Of a DNA stretch of 64,000 bases, positions 9,779-20,110 are shown piece by piece. A model generated the notes under the pieces. It was not told the DNA's origin. It was given only the letters and a program-made list of their open reading frames with translations, and did not search any database. The stretch's first letter is position 1. Every line of letters starts with the position of its first letter. The DNA is from Duganella dendranthematis (GTDB lineage: Bacteria; Pseudomonadota; Gammaproteobacteria; Burkholderiales; Burkholderiaceae_D): assembly GCF_012849375.1 (NCBI RefSeq), contig NZ_CP051684.1, positions 2,294,001-2,358,000 of the forward strand, read 5' to 3'. The position numbers and the translations under genes are program-made.

Positions 9779-11264
9779 GTTGTTACGACGTCTGCTGGTT
9801 GCCGCGTTGATCGCGGCCGGCTCTGTCCACGCTGCCGACCTGCCGGAGCCGGTGGCGCGGCTGATGCAGTCGTCAAATATTCCGCCCGAAGCGGCCGGCA
9901 TCATCGTCCTGCGCGGCGATACCGTGCTGGTGTCGCACAACCCGCAGCAAAGCATGCAGCCGGGTTCCACCATGAAGCTGTTCACCACGCTGACGGCGCT
10001 GGAGCAGCTGGGACCGGTATTCCGCGGCCGCACCGAATTGCGCAGCAGCGCCGACGTCGTCAACGGTGTCCTGCAAGGCGACCTGATCCTGCGCGGCGGC
10101 GCCGATGCCGACTTTAACGAAGACGTGCTGGGCCACATGCTGCAAGCGCTGCGCAACCAGGGCATCCGACGCATCAAGGGCGACATCATCGTCGACCGCC
10201 TGCTGTTCACGCCGTCGCGGCCGGATGCGGGGCAGCCGCCGTTTGATGAATATCCATGGGCCTACTACAACGTCATTCCCAACGCGGCGCTGATCAACAC
10301 CAACCTGTTGAAAGTGGAAATGCGCTCCACCGGCAACAAACTGTCGCTGGTGATGTTGCCGGAGATGGACAAAGTCAGCATCCGCTCGGAGATGAAACTG
10401 ACCGATGCCGCCTGCGGGAGCTGGGAAAACGGCTGGCGCACGCCGGACTATTCGCGCAAAGGCGACCGCATCGAAGTGGTGCTGCACGGCAGCTTCCCGA
10501 AAGACTGCACCAAATCCACCAACATCAACGTGCTGGACAGCCAGGACTTCCTGGCACGGCTGCTGCTGGCCGAATGGAGCAAGCTGGGCGGCTCACTCAG
10601 CGGTGAAGTGCGCGAGGCAGCCATCCCGGCAGCACCGGCCGATGCTGCGTCCGCGCCGGCGATCGCCACCCGCCTGCTGGCCGAGCACGTCTCCCGCGCG
10701 CTGCCCGAAATCGTCCGCGACACCAACAAACAATCCGACAACACATTGGCCCGCACCATCTTCCTCAGCCTGGGCAGCCTGGAAGCCGATCCGCAACTGG
10801 GCAGCAAACCGCTGCCACCGGACGCCAGCGGCGCCAGCACCCCGATGCGCGCCGAGACCGCCATCCGCGCCTGGCTGCAGCAGCACAACATCGACGGCAA
10901 CGGCCTGATCCTCGACAACGGCTCCGGCCTGTCGCGCAGCGAACGCGCCACGCCGGCGCAGCTGGCCGCCCTGCTGCAAGCTGGCCTGAAAAGCCTGTGG
11001 ATGCCGGAATTTCTCGCCAGCCTGCCGGTGGCCGCCACCGACGGCACCATGCGCCGACGTCTGAAGGACAGCCCGGCCGCGCAGCGCGCGCGCCTGAAAA
11101 CTGGTAGCCTGACCGGCATGATCGCCATCGCCGGCTACGTGCAGGACGCCAACAACCAGCCCTGCATCGTGGTCGCCATCCTCAACGACGCCCACGTCGC
11201 CAACGGCGCCGGCCGCGCCGTGCTGGACGAGCTGGTTGACTGGGTGGCCCGTTCCGGCAATTAA
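9762..11264 (+). CDS. dacB: D-alanyl-D-alanine carboxypeptidase/endopeptidase (PBP4)
   Basis: A 500-residue periplasmic class C low-molecular-weight penicillin-binding protein (peptidase S13). A signal peptide ending HAA (about residue 25) precedes the catalytic motifs STMK (Ser69, Lys72), SDN (325-327) and KTG (446-448). The large insert between the first two motifs is typical of PBP4. It trims the terminal D-Ala and cleaves peptide cross-links in peptidoglycan. The ATG lies within the 3' end of the SpmAB gene. In many proteobacteria PBP4 affects AmpC induction, and a blaR1-ampC pair lies 1 kb downstream. Confidence 0.93.
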   Translation: MSSSTKLLRRLLVAALIAAGSVHAADLPEPVARLMQSSNIPPEAAGIIVLRGDTVLVSHNPQQSMQPGSTMKLFTTLTALEQLGPVFRGRTELRSSADVVNGVLQGDLILRGGADADFNEDVLGHMLQALRNQGIRRIKGDIIVDRLLFTPSRPDAGQPPFDEYPWAYYNVIPNAALINTNLLKVEMRSTGNKLSLVMLPEMDKVSIRSEMKLTDAACGSWENGWRTPDYSRKGDRIEVVLHGSFPKDCTKSTNINVLDSQDFLARLLLAEWSKLGGSLSGEVREAAIPAAPADAASAPAIATRLLAEHVSRALPEIVRDTNKQSDNTLARTIFLSLGSLEADPQLGSKPLPPDASGASTPMRAETAIRAWLQQHNIDGNGLILDNGSGLSRSERATPAQLAALLQAGLKSLWMPEFLASLPVAATDGTMRRRLKDSPAAQRARLKTGSLTGMIAIAGYVQDANNQPCIVVAILNDAHVANGAGRAVLDELVDWVARSGN

Positions 11265-11277
11265 TCAGGAGCACTGC

Positions 11278-12255
<978 letters not shown>

Positions 12256-12337
12256 AACACCAGACCACCCGCCGCCCCTTCCGCTGCAGCGCGGGCGAGC
12301 GGCGCGGCGGGCGGCAGAGCGCAGTTGGCGATGCCGC

Positions 12338-12367
12338 TTGACCTCATTGCGACAACTGTCGCATAAT
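12338..12367 (+). promoter_or_regulatory. Promoter of blaR1-like/ampC with embedded operator
   Basis: TTGACC (12338-12343) and CATAAT (12362-12367) form a sigma70 promoter with 18-bp spacing; transcription would begin near 12374. The spacer and the edge of the -10 box are occupied by the perfect inverted repeat TGCGACAACTGTCGCA (12348-12363). That layout predicts steric repression by a BlaI/MecI-type dimer. A degenerate half-site AGTCGCA lies at 12377-12383. Confidence 0.75.
12348..12363. promoter_or_regulatory. BlaI-like operator (7-2-7 inverted repeat)
   Basis: TGCGACA and TGTCGCA are separated by AC, giving a perfect 16-bp dyad. Size and symmetry fit BlaI/MecI operators, whose half-sites carry ACA/TGT next to a 2-bp centre. 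No BlaI-type gene is visible anywhere in the window, so the repressor would be encoded elsewhere. Confidence 0.65.
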
Positions 12368-12396
12368 GATGGCAACAGTCGCACATGGAGTCGCTC

Positions 12397-14145
12397 GTGT
12401 CTATCTTCGCTATCTTTCCCGGCTTGGAGCCGCTAGCCCTGCGCTTTGCGCTGGCCAGCGCCGGCTGCGTGGCCGCCGGTCTCGGCGTGTGGGCGGTGAC
12501 GAGCTTGTGCCGCCGCTGGCTGCCCGCCATCGCTGCGCAGCGTTCCGTGTGGCTGCTGGGCCAGTGCACCGTCCTCGCGGCCTTCCTGCTGATCCTGCTG
12601 CCGCAAAGCGAACGCCTGCGCATGCTGCCTCCGATCGATATCGAAAACTACGCCACGCCATTGCCAGCCACGCGCGCCGACGCCGGCATCACCGCACCCG
12701 CCACCGCCGTCAAAGACGCGCCGGCCACCATCACACCGCAAACCCTCCTCGCCTACGCCACCCAAGGCTGGCTGCTGCTGTACGCACTGGGGCTAGGCTA
12801 CACGCTGATTCAACTACTGCGTACCCGCCGCACGCTGGATGCGCTGGCCTCCGCCGGCATCCGCACCAACGCCGCGCCGGTTCACACCATCGAAATCGAC
12901 GCCCCGATCTCGCCGATGCTCTTCGGCCTGCTGCGCCCACGCCTGCTGCTGCCGTTGCACCTGCGCGGCTTTGACGAAGACCAGCGCCAAATGATCGTCG
13001 AACACGAACTGACGCACTGGCGCCGCCACGACCTGCAATGGGCCAGCGCCGGCATCGTGCTGCAAACGCTGCTCTGGTTTAATCCCTTCATGCGCCTGCT
13101 ACGCAACCAGCTGTCGTGGGCACAGGAATTGGGCTGCGACCGCGACGTGCTGCAAGGCCGTCCGCAAGCACAACGCAAAGCCTACGCGGCGGCGCTGATC
13201 ACGCAACTCAAACTCCAGCAAACGCCGATTGCCACCGCACTCGCCTTCGGCCACGTCACGCCGGACACGCTGGCCGACCGCATCGCCCTGATCCGCACGC
13301 CCGCCAAAGCGCTGCGCGGACCATGGACCCGCATCGCCACGCTGGCCGCGCTGGCCGCCGTGCTGGCGACCAGCCTGGCGCTGCAACCATCGCTGGCGTC
13401 GCAAAGCGCCAATCTGCTGTCCTGCACCGCGCTGGTGGACGCGGCCACTGGCCAGTCGCTACGCCGCGACGGCCAATGCGGCGAACGCGCCACGCCGGCA
13501 TCCACCTTCAACATCGTGGTCGCGCTGATGGGCTACGACAGCGGTATCCTGACCGACGAGCACACGCCAGTCATCAAGTACCAGCCAAGGTACCAAACCT
13601 GGGACCACGCCGACTGGCGCATCGACACCGATCCCTCCAGCTGGATCAAATACTCCAACCTGTGGTACGCGCAGCAGGTCACCACACGGTTGGGAGAAGA
13701 CAAGCTGCAACGCTACGTCCGCAGCTTTGGCTACGGCAACCAGGACCTCTCCGGCGACGCCGGCAAGCACAATGGCCTGACCCAGTCGTGGGTGGAATCC
13801 TCGCTGGCGATTTCGCCGGACGAGCAGGTGGCCTTCCTGCGCAAGATCGTCAACCGTCAGCTGCCGATTTCCGCCAAAGCCTACGACATGACCACCCGTA
13901 TCCTGCATCCGCAGACGCTGGCCAACGGCTGGACCATCTACGGCAAAACCGGCACCGGCTCGCCGCCTCTGATCAACAGCGACGACGACCGCCAATACGG
14001 CTGGTATGTCGGCTGGGCCACCAAGGGCAACCGCACCATCGTCTTTGCCAACATGACGCTGGACCACCGACAGGACGTCTTCGCAGGCCCGCGCATCCGC
14101 GACGCCTTCCTGCGCAACGTCGCCACCCAACTCGACACGCTTTAA
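12397..14145 (+). CDS. BlaR1-like M56 metallopeptidase with class D beta-lactamase-like domain
   Basis: About 582 residues. N-terminal membrane helices and a cytosolic M56 zinc peptidase domain with HELTH (about 203-207) and a downstream QELGCDRD are followed by a periplasmic penicillin-binding domain of the BlaR1/OXA type. The latter has YGN (446-448), KTG (517-519) and YGWYVGW. The Ser motif reads STFN, not STFK: the Asn codon AAC is at 13510-13512, where the carboxylated Lys belongs. The usual SxV is SNL. BlaR1 family members sense beta-lactams and relieve BlaI repression by proteolysis. I chose GTG 12397 because GGAG (12387-12390) precedes it; ATG 12385 is possible. ampC follows 25 bp downstream. 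Confidence 0.85.
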   Translation: MSIFAIFPGLEPLALRFALASAGCVAAGLGVWAVTSLCRRWLPAIAAQRSVWLLGQCTVLAAFLLILLPQSERLRMLPPIDIENYATPLPATRADAGITAPATAVKDAPATITPQTLLAYATQGWLLLYALGLGYTLIQLLRTRRTLDALASAGIRTNAAPVHTIEIDAPISPMLFGLLRPRLLLPLHLRGFDEDQRQMIVEHELTHWRRHDLQWASAGIVLQTLLWFNPFMRLLRNQLSWAQELGCDRDVLQGRPQAQRKAYAAALITQLKLQQTPIATALAFGHVTPDTLADRIALIRTPAKALRGPWTRIATLAALAAVLATSLALQPSLASQSANLLSCTALVDAATGQSLRRDGQCGERATPASTFNIVVALMGYDSGILTDEHTPVIKYQPRYQTWDHADWRIDTDPSSWIKYSNLWYAQQVTTRLGEDKLQRYVRSFGYGNQDLSGDAGKHNGLTQSWVESSLAISPDEQVAFLRKIVNRQLPISAKAYDMTTRILHPQTLANGWTIYGKTGTGSPPLINSDDDRQYGWYVGWATKGNRTIVFANMTLDHRQDVFAGPRIRDAFLRNVATQLDTL

Positions 14146-14170
14146 CCCACCACCCACCCAAGGAGACATC

Positions 14171-15313
14171 TTGTCTACACTGAGCCGCATGGCATTTGCC
14201 ATCGCAGCAGGCTGCTGCATACCCGTCGCCGGCGCCGCCGACCTGCAAACCATCGTCGATCAGGCCATCAAACCGATCATGAAAGAGCACGACGTGGCGG
14301 GCATCGCCGTCGCCGTCACCATCGACGGCAAGCCGGCTTTCTTCAGCTACGGCGTGGCGTCGAAGGAGAGCGGCGCGCCGGTCAGCGAACACACACTGTT
14401 TGAACTGGGCTCGGTCAGCAAGACCTTCACCGCCACCATGGCGTCGTATGCGCTGGTGCAGGGCAAGCTGTCGCTGGACGATCATCCCAGCCGCTACGTG
14501 CCCAGGCTGAAAGGCACGCCACTCGACAAGGCGACGGTACTCAACTTCGGCACCTACACCGCCGGCGGCCTGCCGCTGCAGTTCCCGGATGCGGTGACGG
14601 ATGATGAGCAAGGCATGCTGGCCTACTTCGGCCACTTCAAGCCGAGCGCCGCGGCGGGTCAGATGCGCGTGTACTCGAATCCCAGCCTTGGCATGTTCGG
14701 CCACCTGGCCGGCCTGTCGCTCAAAGCCAATCCGGCCGACGTGCTGGAAAAGCAGATCCTGCCCAAGCTGGGCATGACCCATACCTACCTGCGCATGCCG
14801 GACAGCGCGATGACCAATTACGCCTGGGGCTACAACCAGGACAACAAGCCAGTCCGCATGGGACAGGAACTGTTCTCGGGCCAGACTTACGGCGTGCGCT
14901 CCAGCACCTCGGACCTGATCCGCTACGTGCAGGCGAATATCGATCCGAGTCAGCTTGACGCCACGCTGCGCAGTGCCATCGAAGGCACGCACGTCGGCTA
15001 CTACCGCGTCGGCGGCATGGTGCAGGGCCTGGGCTGGGAACGGTATGCGATGCCGGTGTCGCTGGATACCCTACAGGACGGGAACTCCAGCAAGATGAGC
15101 CGCGAAGCCAATCGGGTCACGCTGCTGACGCCGCCCAAGCCGCCATCCGACAACGTCTGGTACAACAAGACCGGCGCCACCAACGGCTTCGGCGCCTATG
15201 TCGCCTTTGTGCCGGCGAAGAAAATCGGCATCGTCATTTTGGCGAACAAGAACTACCCGATCGCCGACCGCGTCAAGGCCGCTTACGCGATCATGAACGC
15301 GCTCAAGGACTGA
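14171..15313 (+). CDS. ampC: Class C beta-lactamase
   Basis: A 380-residue periplasmic serine beta-lactamase of the AmpC family with all motifs intact: SVSK (Ser81, Lys84), YSN (168-170) and KTG (333-335). The family pattern TYTAGGLPLQFPD is also present. The signal peptide ends near AGA (about 22). The TTG start at 14171 has GGAG seven bases upstream. It hydrolyses penicillins and cephalosporins. It is 25 bp downstream of the BlaR1-like gene with no promoter visible between, so it probably shares the operator-controlled promoter at 12338. This is unlike classical ampR-controlled ampC. Confidence 0.95.
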   Translation: MSTLSRMAFAIAAGCCIPVAGAADLQTIVDQAIKPIMKEHDVAGIAVAVTIDGKPAFFSYGVASKESGAPVSEHTLFELGSVSKTFTATMASYALVQGKLSLDDHPSRYVPRLKGTPLDKATVLNFGTYTAGGLPLQFPDAVTDDEQGMLAYFGHFKPSAAAGQMRVYSNPSLGMFGHLAGLSLKANPADVLEKQILPKLGMTHTYLRMPDSAMTNYAWGYNQDNKPVRMGQELFSGQTYGVRSSTSDLIRYVQANIDPSQLDATLRSAIEGTHVGYYRVGGMVQGLGWERYAMPVSLDTLQDGNSSKMSREANRVTLLTPPKPPSDNVWYNKTGATNGFGAYVAFVPAKKIGIVILANKNYPIADRVKAAYAIMNALKD

Positions 15314-15315
15314 CG

Positions 15316-16155
15316 CTATTGACCGCCATCCGCTGCCGGCGCGGCGGCCGGCGCAGGCAAGGTAGGCACAGGACTGGTCAGCACATCGAGGATGGCGGCG
15401 GTTTCCGCATCGGGCGTGCCGTCGTACAGCGCCGGGCGGTATTTGGTCTGGAATACCGAGATGACGTTGCGCGTGGCCTGATCCAGTTCGCCGGTCTGCG
15501 GCACGGCGTAGCCATGGTCGGCCAGCTTGCGCTGGAACCAGGCCACTTCCGGCAACTGCTGCTGGAAGCCGGGCAGGCGCGCCGCCACGCGGCTGGCTTC
15601 CGGCCACGGAATCAGGCCGGCATCGGCCAGCTGCTTCCACGGGAACAGCGGTCCCGGGTCCTGCTTGCGCTGCGGCGCGATATCGTTGTGGCCGAGGATA
15701 TTCCCCGGCGCGATGTTGTGGCGCTGGACGATGTCCTTCAACAGCAAAATCAGCTGATCGATCTGTGACTGCTTGAACGGTGCGTACACGCGGCCCTCCG
15801 GCGTCTCCTTGAAGCCCGGATTGACAATCTCGATGCCGATCGAGGCGGAATTGAGCTGGTTGTAGATCTTCCAGCTGCTGTAGCCCGCGTGGTTGGCCTG
15901 GCGCGATTCATCCACCAGCGTGTAGAAGAACGGCGGCTCGGTGTCGGTCAGCAGATAGTGCGCGCTGACGTCGGCGGTGGTCAGCGTCTTGATCGAACGC
16001 GGCGTGTCGCTCACCGTGTAGTGCACGATGATGTACTTGATACGGTCGCTCTGCGCGCGCGCTGTCAGCGTGTGGTCCAGCCGAGGTCCGGGCGGCGGTA
16101 CCGTGGCGCAACCGGCGACCAGCGCAGTCAGGGCAAGCAGGGGAACTGTCTTCAT
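15316..16155 (-). CDS. amiD: N-acetylmuramoyl-L-alanine amidase, AmiD-like lipoprotein
   Basis: A 279-residue lipoprotein (lipobox LVAGC, Cys16) with an Amidase_2 zinc domain (first ligand His45 in IIVHYT, later ligands around GHNDIAPQRKQDPG) and a C-terminal peptidoglycan-binding helical domain. It resembles E. coli AmiD, an outer-membrane-anchored amidase that removes stem peptides from MurNAc or anhydroMurNAc. It is the last gene of the minus-strand muropeptide-salvage cluster, 20 bp after the sugar kinase, and would supply free amino sugars and peptides. It ends 2 bp from the convergent ampC. Confidence 0.9.
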   Translation of the reverse strand: MKTVPLLALTALVAGCATVPPPGPRLDHTLTARAQSDRIKYIIVHYTVSDTPRSIKTLTTADVSAHYLLTDTEPPFFYTLVDESRQANHAGYSSWKIYNQLNSASIGIEIVNPGFKETPEGRVYAPFKQSQIDQLILLLKDIVQRHNIAPGNILGHNDIAPQRKQDPGPLFPWKQLADAGLIPWPEASRVAARLPGFQQQLPEVAWFQRKLADHGYAVPQTGELDQATRNVISVFQTKYRPALYDGTPDAETAAILDVLTSPVPTLPAPAAAPAADGGQ

Positions 16156-16175
16156 GGCGTCTCTCGGCTATCGAT

Positions 16176-17075
16176 TCAATCAGGGGAGTGTAGAGCAATC
16201 CGCGCCGCAGCGTGGTGCGCCAGCGTGTGACGCTGCGTCAGCGACAAGGTAGCTGGCAGCGCGGCGCGCATGCTTTGCGCGATCAGCGGATGCAGCTGCG
16301 CCGCCCGTCCGCCCAGCGTGATCGGACGCGCGCCGTAGCGGCCCACCAGCGCCAGCGCAATGCGCGCCAGTTCGCGGCCGGCGTTTTCCAGAATCGTCCG
16401 CGCCACCGGATCGGCATCCGCGCTGGCGGCAACGGCCAGCGCCAGGCTGCCGATGGCGCCGCGATCCTGGCCGTAGATGAACCGGCGCGACAAGGTCCAG
16501 TCGCTGCCGCCGATTTGGCCGAACACCGCGCGCGCCATGGCCGACTGCTGCCACACGCCCGGCTGCTCGTCCTCCAGCCGCCAGATATGCCGCATGGCCT
16601 CGCGCGCGATCCAGAATCCGCCGCCGCCGTCATCCAGCGTCACGCCGCGTCCACCGGCGCGGTGGAACTGGCCATCAACATCGATCCATGCGGCGATGGA
16701 ACCGGTGCCGGCGTACACCAGATAGCCCTCGCCCGGCGCAAAGCTGTCCAGATACGCGATCTCCACGTCATTGCGCATGCTGATGGCGGCCGGCGCGATC
16801 TGCAGCGCCTCCGCCAGCAAGTGCGTTACCTGCGTGCTGGCGCCGTCAAAGCCGGTCAGGCCGGCGCACGCGCGCAGCGGCTGGCCAGCGGCCCGCACCT
16901 GCGTCGCCAGCATGGCGAAGATGCCGCGCACCGCATCGCGGCCGGCGGTGCTGTTCATCTGCGTGGCCGACATGCCGCCGACACTGCCCTCGGCCACAAT
17001 CACCCCCGCCTTATCGGCCATGGCCCAACGGGTTTGCGTGCCACCGGCATCGATGCCCAGACCGAGATCGCTCAT
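16176..17075 (-). CDS. BadF/BcrA-type amino-sugar kinase (MurK/NagK-like)
   Basis: About 299 residues of the BadF/BadG/BcrA/BcrD ATPase (ASKHA) family, which includes N-acetylglucosamine kinase and the MurNAc/GlcNAc kinase MurK. GIDAGGTQTRW is the phosphate-1 loop, and VYAGTGSIAAW and TLDDGGGGFWIAREA are further family motifs. Because murQ is in the same cluster and MurQ needs MurNAc-6-phosphate, a 6-kinase acting on MurNAc and GlcNAc is the most economical role. A plain GlcNAc kinase cannot be excluded. GGAG lies six bases before ATG 17075; ATG 17078 overlaps the upstream stop. Confidence 0.82.
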   Translation of the reverse strand: MSDLGLGIDAGGTQTRWAMADKAGVIVAEGSVGGMSATQMNSTAGRDAVRGIFAMLATQVRAAGQPLRACAGLTGFDGASTQVTHLLAEALQIAPAAISMRNDVEIAYLDSFAPGEGYLVYAGTGSIAAWIDVDGQFHRAGGRGVTLDDGGGGFWIAREAMRHIWRLEDEQPGVWQQSAMARAVFGQIGGSDWTLSRRFIYGQDRGAIGSLALAVAASADADPVARTILENAGRELARIALALVGRYGARPITLGGRAAQLHPLIAQSMRAALPATLSLTQRHTLAHHAAARIALHSPD

Positions 17076-17077
17076 CA

Positions 17078-18772
17078 TCAGCTCCGTGTATAGACCTGTA
17101 CCCGTTCGCTTTCATTGCCCAGGCGGTCGACCGCACTGACCACCACCGACTGCGCCGCCGCACCCGCCGCGTCATCGGCCAGCAGCAGCACCGGACGCGA
17201 TGCCGGCGCCACCGCAAAGCGCCACTCATTGCCGTAGCGCGACCAGATCGCATAATGCGCCACCGGCCTGCCGAAGCCGGCGGACAGCTTGAGCGCCACG
17301 CCGTTGCTGTCACGCCGCGCAGCCGCTTGCGGCGCAGCCGGCGCATCGCTGCCCAGCCACGGCGTGGGCGGCGTCAGTGCGGCAGTTTGATACGCCTGCG
17401 TTCTCAGTTGATCGCTGATGCCCTTGCGGTTTTCCATCAGCGCCGCAATCGAGAAGTGCAGGTGGCCGCGCACGCCGCTGCGAGTGCGCGTGACGCCGAT
17501 CTGCTTGACGATTTCGTCCGGCGCGAACGCCTTGGCGCTGTTGTCGATGCGGCTGGTGTACAGGCCAGGCCACACATGGCGCGCGTGCGTGTTCTGCGCC
17601 AGCCAGTAGTCGAGCAGCACGTCGAACGCCTGCGGCGCCTGCGCCACCGGCCAATACAGCTGCGGCGCCAGGTAATCGAGCCAGCCGTTGGCCAGCCACA
17701 GTTCCGCATCCGCATACAGCTTGTCGTACTGGCTGAAGCCGACGATGCCGGCCGGACGGCGATCCGGGCGGCCGATGCCGAAGGGGCTGATGCCGAAGCG
17801 CACCCACGATTTCTCCTTGTGGATGCCAAGGTACATCGCTTCGATCAGCGAGTTGACGTTCTGGCGGCGCCAGTGCGCGCGGTCCAGCGTGCCGCCCGAC
17901 AGCAGGTAACGCTGCCATGACAGCTGGTCCGGGAATTCCAGTTCCTGTTTGCCGCCGCCGCTGGCGCTGGCGTCCAGCGCCACGCCTTCCGGCCCGGCCG
18001 CATTCGGCGTATCGATCGGATACGGATAGAAGTAATCGTCGATATGCACGCCGTCGATATCGTAGCGGCGCACCACGTCCAGCACGACGTTCAGCGTGTG
18101 CTGCGAGGCGGCCGCTTCGCCCGGGTCCATCCACAGATAGCGGCCGTATGGCTTGATCACTTCGGGCAGCCTGCGGCCGATATGGTTGGCGGCCAGCGGC
18201 GACTTGGCGGTGGCGTGACGCGCGCGGTAGGGATTGAACCACGCGTGCAGTTCCAGCCCGCGCGCGTGCGCCTGCTCAATCCAGAATTGCAGCGGATCCC
18301 ACGGCTGCGCCGGCGCGCGGCCCTGCTGGCCGGTGAGGAATTCCGACCACGGCTCCAGCTCGGACGGATAAATCGCGTCGGCGCTCGGCCGCACCTGCAG
18401 CACGATGGCGTTCAGATTCAGCGCCCGCGCGCGGTCCAGAATGGCAAGGGCTTCGGCCTGCTGCTTGGCCATGTTCAGATTGCTGCGGCTGGGCCAGTCG
18501 ATATTGGCGACAGTGGACACCCAGGCGGCGCGGAATTCACGCGGCGCCGCCGGCGGCATATTGGGATCGAAGGCCAACGCCGGGCTCGGCGCCGGCAACG
18601 ATCCGGCCGGGGCCGCAACTGCGGGGCGGGCAGGCGTCGTCACGCCAGCTTCTGGCACGGGCGCAGTCGGCGTACTGGAACATCCATCAAGCAGCGCCGC
18701 CAGACCAGCCGCCACGCCAGCCGACAAAGTCAGCCGCTTCTTCGCATTAAAAACCAAAACCACTCTCCGCAT
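17078..18772 (-). CDS. GHL10-family glycoside hydrolase lipoprotein
   Basis: About 564 residues. An N-terminal lipoprotein signal (LLDGC) and a Pro/Ala linker precede a glycosyl hydrolase-like 10 (YngK/DUF187) barrel starting at REFRAAWVSTVANIDWPS. Other family motifs are VLQVRPSADAIYP, HAWFNPYRA and DGVHIDDYFYPYP (acidic catalytic-type Asp pair). A fibronectin-like C-terminal part follows after about residue 460. YngK-type enzymes act on amino-sugar or peptidoglycan-like glycans; here it probably cleaves muropeptide glycans at the outer membrane. The start at ATG 18772 has no strong ribosome site. The gene overlaps the kinase start by one base. Confidence 0.85.
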   Translation of the reverse strand: MRRVVLVFNAKKRLTLSAGVAAGLAALLDGCSSTPTAPVPEAGVTTPARPAVAAPAGSLPAPSPALAFDPNMPPAAPREFRAAWVSTVANIDWPSRSNLNMAKQQAEALAILDRARALNLNAIVLQVRPSADAIYPSELEPWSEFLTGQQGRAPAQPWDPLQFWIEQAHARGLELHAWFNPYRARHATAKSPLAANHIGRRLPEVIKPYGRYLWMDPGEAAASQHTLNVVLDVVRRYDIDGVHIDDYFYPYPIDTPNAAGPEGVALDASASGGGKQELEFPDQLSWQRYLLSGGTLDRAHWRRQNVNSLIEAMYLGIHKEKSWVRFGISPFGIGRPDRRPAGIVGFSQYDKLYADAELWLANGWLDYLAPQLYWPVAQAPQAFDVLLDYWLAQNTHARHVWPGLYTSRIDNSAKAFAPDEIVKQIGVTRTRSGVRGHLHFSIAALMENRKGISDQLRTQAYQTAALTPPTPWLGSDAPAAPQAAARRDSNGVALKLSAGFGRPVAHYAIWSRYGNEWRFAVAPASRPVLLLADDAAGAAAQSVVVSAVDRLGNESERVQVYTRS

Positions 18773-18795
18773 CAGTTGAGACCGTATTGTAATGG

Positions 18796-20067
18796 CTATT
18801 GCCGGCCAAACTCGGCCGGTATGCGCACCCGTGCGGCCAGCACAAACGCCGGCAACGTCGATATACAGGCCCAGATGAAGAACTGTTGATAACCCAGTTG
18901 TTGCTGAATCCAGCCGCTGACCATGCCCGGCAACATCATGCCGAGGGCCATGAAACCGGTGCATAGCGCATAGTGGGCGGTTTTATGCTCGCCATCGGCC
19001 ACCAGCACCATGTACAGCATGAAAGCGGCAAAGCCGAAACCGTAGCCGAATTGCTCCACCGCCAGGCACAGCGACACCAGCGCCAGATTATCCGGCAGGG
19101 CCGTGGCCAGATAGACAAACACCAGGTCCGGCACGTGCATGACAACCACCATCGGCATCAGCGCGCGCTTGAGGCCGAAGCGCGACACCACCACGCCGCC
19201 GGCCAGCCCGCCCAGCACCAGCGCGCACACGCCGATCGTGCCGTAGACCAGGCCGAAATCCGAGGTGCTGAGGCCGAGACCGCCCCTGGCGCGCGGATCG
19301 AGCAGGAATGGCGCGGCCATCTTCAGCAGCTGCGCCTCGCCCAGGCGGTACAGCAGCAGGAAGCCGAGCGTGACGCCGATCTCCTGTTTCTGGAAAAAGC
19401 TGCGGAACGTATGAACAAAGTCCTGCCATAGCGCGCCGCCGGCCGTGTGGCGGTGGTCGTCGCCCGGACGCGGCAGCATCAACTGGTGATAGCCGCACAA
19501 GGCCAGGAACAGTACCGCCATCAGCGCAAACACCACCGACCACGCATGCACCGGATCGCCGGTGGCCTTCATCAGCTGGCCGGCAAGATAGACCAGACCG
19601 CCTTGCCCGCTGATCATCGCCAGCTTATAGAACGCGCTGCGCACGCCAACAAAAGCAGCCTGCTGACGCTGGGTCGGCAAGCCCAGCATATAAAAACCGT
19701 CGGAAGCGATATCGTGCGTGGCGGACGAGAACGCCATCAGCCAGAAGATCACCAGCGTCCAGCGGAAAAAGTCTGGCGCGTGCAAGGTCAGCGCCACCGC
19801 CGCCAGCCCGGCGCCGCCGACCAGCTGCATCAGCACCGTCCAGCGGCGCTTGGTGCCGAACATCTCCACAATCGGCGACCACAGCGGCTTGACCACCCAC
19901 GGCAAGTACAGCCAGGCCGTATAAAACGCCAGATCGGCGTTCGAGATGCCGAGGTTTTTGTACATCACCGTCGACAGCAGCATCACGGCGACGTACGGCA
20001 CGCCTTGGCTGAAGGACACGCTGGGCACCCAGGCCCAGGGATTTGCGTTGCGACTGGTTATTTTCAT
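18796..20067 (-). CDS. AmpG-like MFS permease
   Basis: A 423-residue, roughly 12-helix major facilitator of the AmpG/acetyl-CoA transporter-like subgroup. It has FSQGVPYVAVMLLSTVMYKNLG at the N-terminus, PWVVKPLWSPIVEMFGTKRRW and the AmpG-typical ATHDIASDGFYM. AmpG imports anhydromuropeptides, and the surrounding murQ, kinase and amidase genes support sugar or muropeptide import by this protein. It is shorter than E. coli AmpG (491 residues). ATG 20067 was chosen because the conserved protein begins there; 43 bp separate it from a divergent small membrane-protein gene. Confidence 0.85.
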   Translation of the reverse strand: MKITSRNANPWAWVPSVSFSQGVPYVAVMLLSTVMYKNLGISNADLAFYTAWLYLPWVVKPLWSPIVEMFGTKRRWTVLMQLVGGAGLAAVALTLHAPDFFRWTLVIFWLMAFSSATHDIASDGFYMLGLPTQRQQAAFVGVRSAFYKLAMISGQGGLVYLAGQLMKATGDPVHAWSVVFALMAVLFLALCGYHQLMLPRPGDDHRHTAGGALWQDFVHTFRSFFQKQEIGVTLGFLLLYRLGEAQLLKMAAPFLLDPRARGGLGLSTSDFGLVYGTIGVCALVLGGLAGGVVVSRFGLKRALMPMVVVMHVPDLVFVYLATALPDNLALVSLCLAVEQFGYGFGFAAFMLYMVLVADGEHKTAHYALCTGFMALGMMLPGMVSGWIQQQLGYQQFFIWACISTLPAFVLAARVRIPAEFGRQ

Positions 20068-20110
20068 CGCAGGTACGATACGGTTACCTTCCACAGAACG
20101 CAACCAAATC

